The notes under the pieces were generated by a model. That model saw nothing but the letters and a program-made list of their open reading frames with translations. It was not told the DNA's origin and did not search any database. A stretch of DNA of 7,760 nucleotides. Origin: Acidobacteriota bacterium (GTDB lineage Bacteria; Acidobacteriota; Vicinamibacteria; Vicinamibacterales; UBA8438). Below, in pieces: positions 6,755 through 7,760 of this stretch. Each line of letters begins with the position of its first letter. Positions within the stretch are counted from its first letter, which is position 1. The position numbers and the translations under genes were made by a program. The stretch is taken from contig SXOW01000121.1 in assembly GCA_005778315.1 (NCBI GenBank), positions 1-7,760 of the forward strand. Direction: 5' to 3'.

Positions 6755-7760
6755 TTGTCGCTCGAAGAAAAGTTCGACGAAGTACGCCAGCTCATTCAGA
6801 TCGGTAAAGAAAAGGGATACCTGCTCTACGACGAGGTGAACGAGATCCTCCCGGGAGAGATCACCAAGTCGGACGACCTGGACGAGTTGTTCACGGCGTT
6901 CGGCAATCACGGCATCGAAGTCGTGGATTCCGAGCAGCGGTACCGCGAGGAGGTCCTCCTCAACCGGCGGGGGGACGGCTCGGAAGACGCCGACCTGGAT
7001 CTGACGCCGAGCGCGATCGATAAAACCAACGACCCGGTACGAATGTACCTCCGTGAGATGGGGACGGTCCCGCTCCTGACGCGTGAGGGCGAAGTCGCGA
7101 TCGCCAAACGCATCGAGCGCGGCAAGCTGTCGGTCATCAAGTCCATCTCGCGAATGCCCAGCATTTGCAAGGCCGTCATACGCATGGGGGAGCAGCTGAA
7201 GGCGGGCGAGCGGACGATTCGCGAGCTTGTGCTGTTCCAGGACGACGAGGTGAACGACGATCGGATCAATCGGCGGGCCCGCGCCGTCATGGCCCAGATC
7301 GAGGTCATCCGAAAGGCGCGACTGGATGTGGTCCGGCGCGAGAAGAAGGTCAGCACGATTCCCAAGCGGGAAAAACCGCGGTATCGACGTAACTACCGCA
7401 ACCTGCTTCGAGCCCAGGTGAAACTGGCTCGACTGATCCGCGGTATTGAATTCACAGAGCCCGTCAAGCGGCGCTTGATCGACGAGGTCAAGGCGGCGGC
7501 CGAGGGCATGCAGGACCGACAGCGGGAGATCGACCGGCTCGATCGGCAACTCAAACTGATGACCCGGCGAAAGATCAAGGACGAGGACAAACGCGGTATC
7601 GCGCGTCGACAGCGCGAACTGCGAGCCGAGGTCCGCACCTGCGCGGACGACCTGGAACAGCCAGTGGCCGCGCTGGAGCGAACCCTGCACACCATCATGC
7701 GCGGGGAGATGCTGGCCGAACTCGCGAAGAAGGAGCTCGTCGAAGCGAATCTCCGCCTAG
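6755..7760 (+). CDS. rpoD: Principal RNA polymerase sigma factor RpoD (sigma-70), 5' part; runs off the right edge
   Basis: RpoD directs RNA polymerase core to housekeeping promoters. Translation from TTG 6755 gives 335 codons and one extra base with no stop. Residues 1 to about 55 form region 1.1 (LEEKFDEVRQLIQIGKEKG, then YLLYDEVNEILP). Region 1.2 is at about 93-123 (DPVRMYLREMGTVPLLTREGE, written here as DPVRMYLREMG and TVPLLTREGE). A long, charged, basic and helical non-conserved region follows (about 124-325). The last visible residues, EANLRL (330-335), open region 2.1, so the promoter-binding regions 2-4 lie outside. Its place after dnaG is the classical arrangement. No convincing promoter was found in the 67-base gap or the end of dnaG, so it is probably co-transcribed with mutS2 and dnaG. 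Other sigma-70 paralogues are unlikely because region 1.1 is present. Confidence 0.95.
   Translation, partial: MSLEEKFDEVRQLIQIGKEKGYLLYDEVNEILPGEITKSDDLDELFTAFGNHGIEVVDSEQRYREEVLLNRRGDGSEDADLDLTPSAIDKTNDPVRMYLREMGTVPLLTREGEVAIAKRIERGKLSVIKSISRMPSICKAVIRMGEQLKAGERTIRELVLFQDDEVNDDRINRRARAVMAQIEVIRKARLDVVRREKKVSTIPKREKPRYRRNYRNLLRAQVKLARLIRGIEFTEPVKRRLIDEVKAAAEGMQDRQREIDRLDRQLKLMTRRKIKDEDKRGIARRQRELRAEVRTCADDLEQPVAALERTLHTIMRGEMLAELAKKELVEANLRL

Noticed and set aside
1..7760. A novel defence, mobile or biosynthetic system
   Set aside because: Every substantial frame with protein-like sequence belongs to a known housekeeping family, and no direct repeat array, integrase, transposase or unexplained conserved gene was seen.

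Overview
The window is a compact, GC-rich bacterial chromosome segment made almost entirely of recognisable housekeeping genes. It has two divergent blocks around a short control region near 1210-1396. The set of families, the style of the MutS2 C-terminus (LNLIG...HGHGSG) and the dnaG-rpoD pairing with MutS2 upstream suggest an Acidobacteriota-like organism, possibly Vicinamibacteria. That placement rests on family resemblance only and is tentative.

Left block, minus strand: a short-type (about 380 residue) citrate synthase runs leftward from 1209 to 67. It is followed after 31 bases by the first 11 codons of lepA (elongation factor 4), which runs off the left edge. A perfect TATAAT lies in that 31-base gap, so lepA may have its own promoter as well as read-through from the citrate synthase gene.

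Centre: the 187-base gap 1210-1396 between the divergent citrate synthase and larB genes holds an AT-rich patch that could serve promoters in both directions. It also holds two GC-rich inverted repeats, one with perfect 8-bp arms.

Right block, plus strand: larB (nickel-pincer cofactor carboxylase/hydrolase family), then a 284-base gap with a candidate promoter and a leader hairpin. Next come mutS2 (818 residues), dnaG (588 residues, 12 bases after mutS2) and the 5' part of rpoD (335 codons, cut by the right edge). The block mutS2-dnaG-rpoD resembles the 'macromolecular synthesis' operons of other bacteria, which couple primase and the principal sigma factor, here with a MutS2 ATPase/Smr protein in front. 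rpoD appears to start at TTG behind a strong Shine-Dalgarno sequence, the only strong one in the window.

I see no mobile element, CRISPR array, tRNA, rRNA or phage gene, and no convincing new system. The points most worth checking are the altered Smr motif in MutS2, the 8-bp inverted repeat in the divergent promoter region, the very short predicted lepA leader, and the start of rpoD. Very long open frames antisense to larB and to mutS2/dnaG look like shadows of GC-rich coding sequence.
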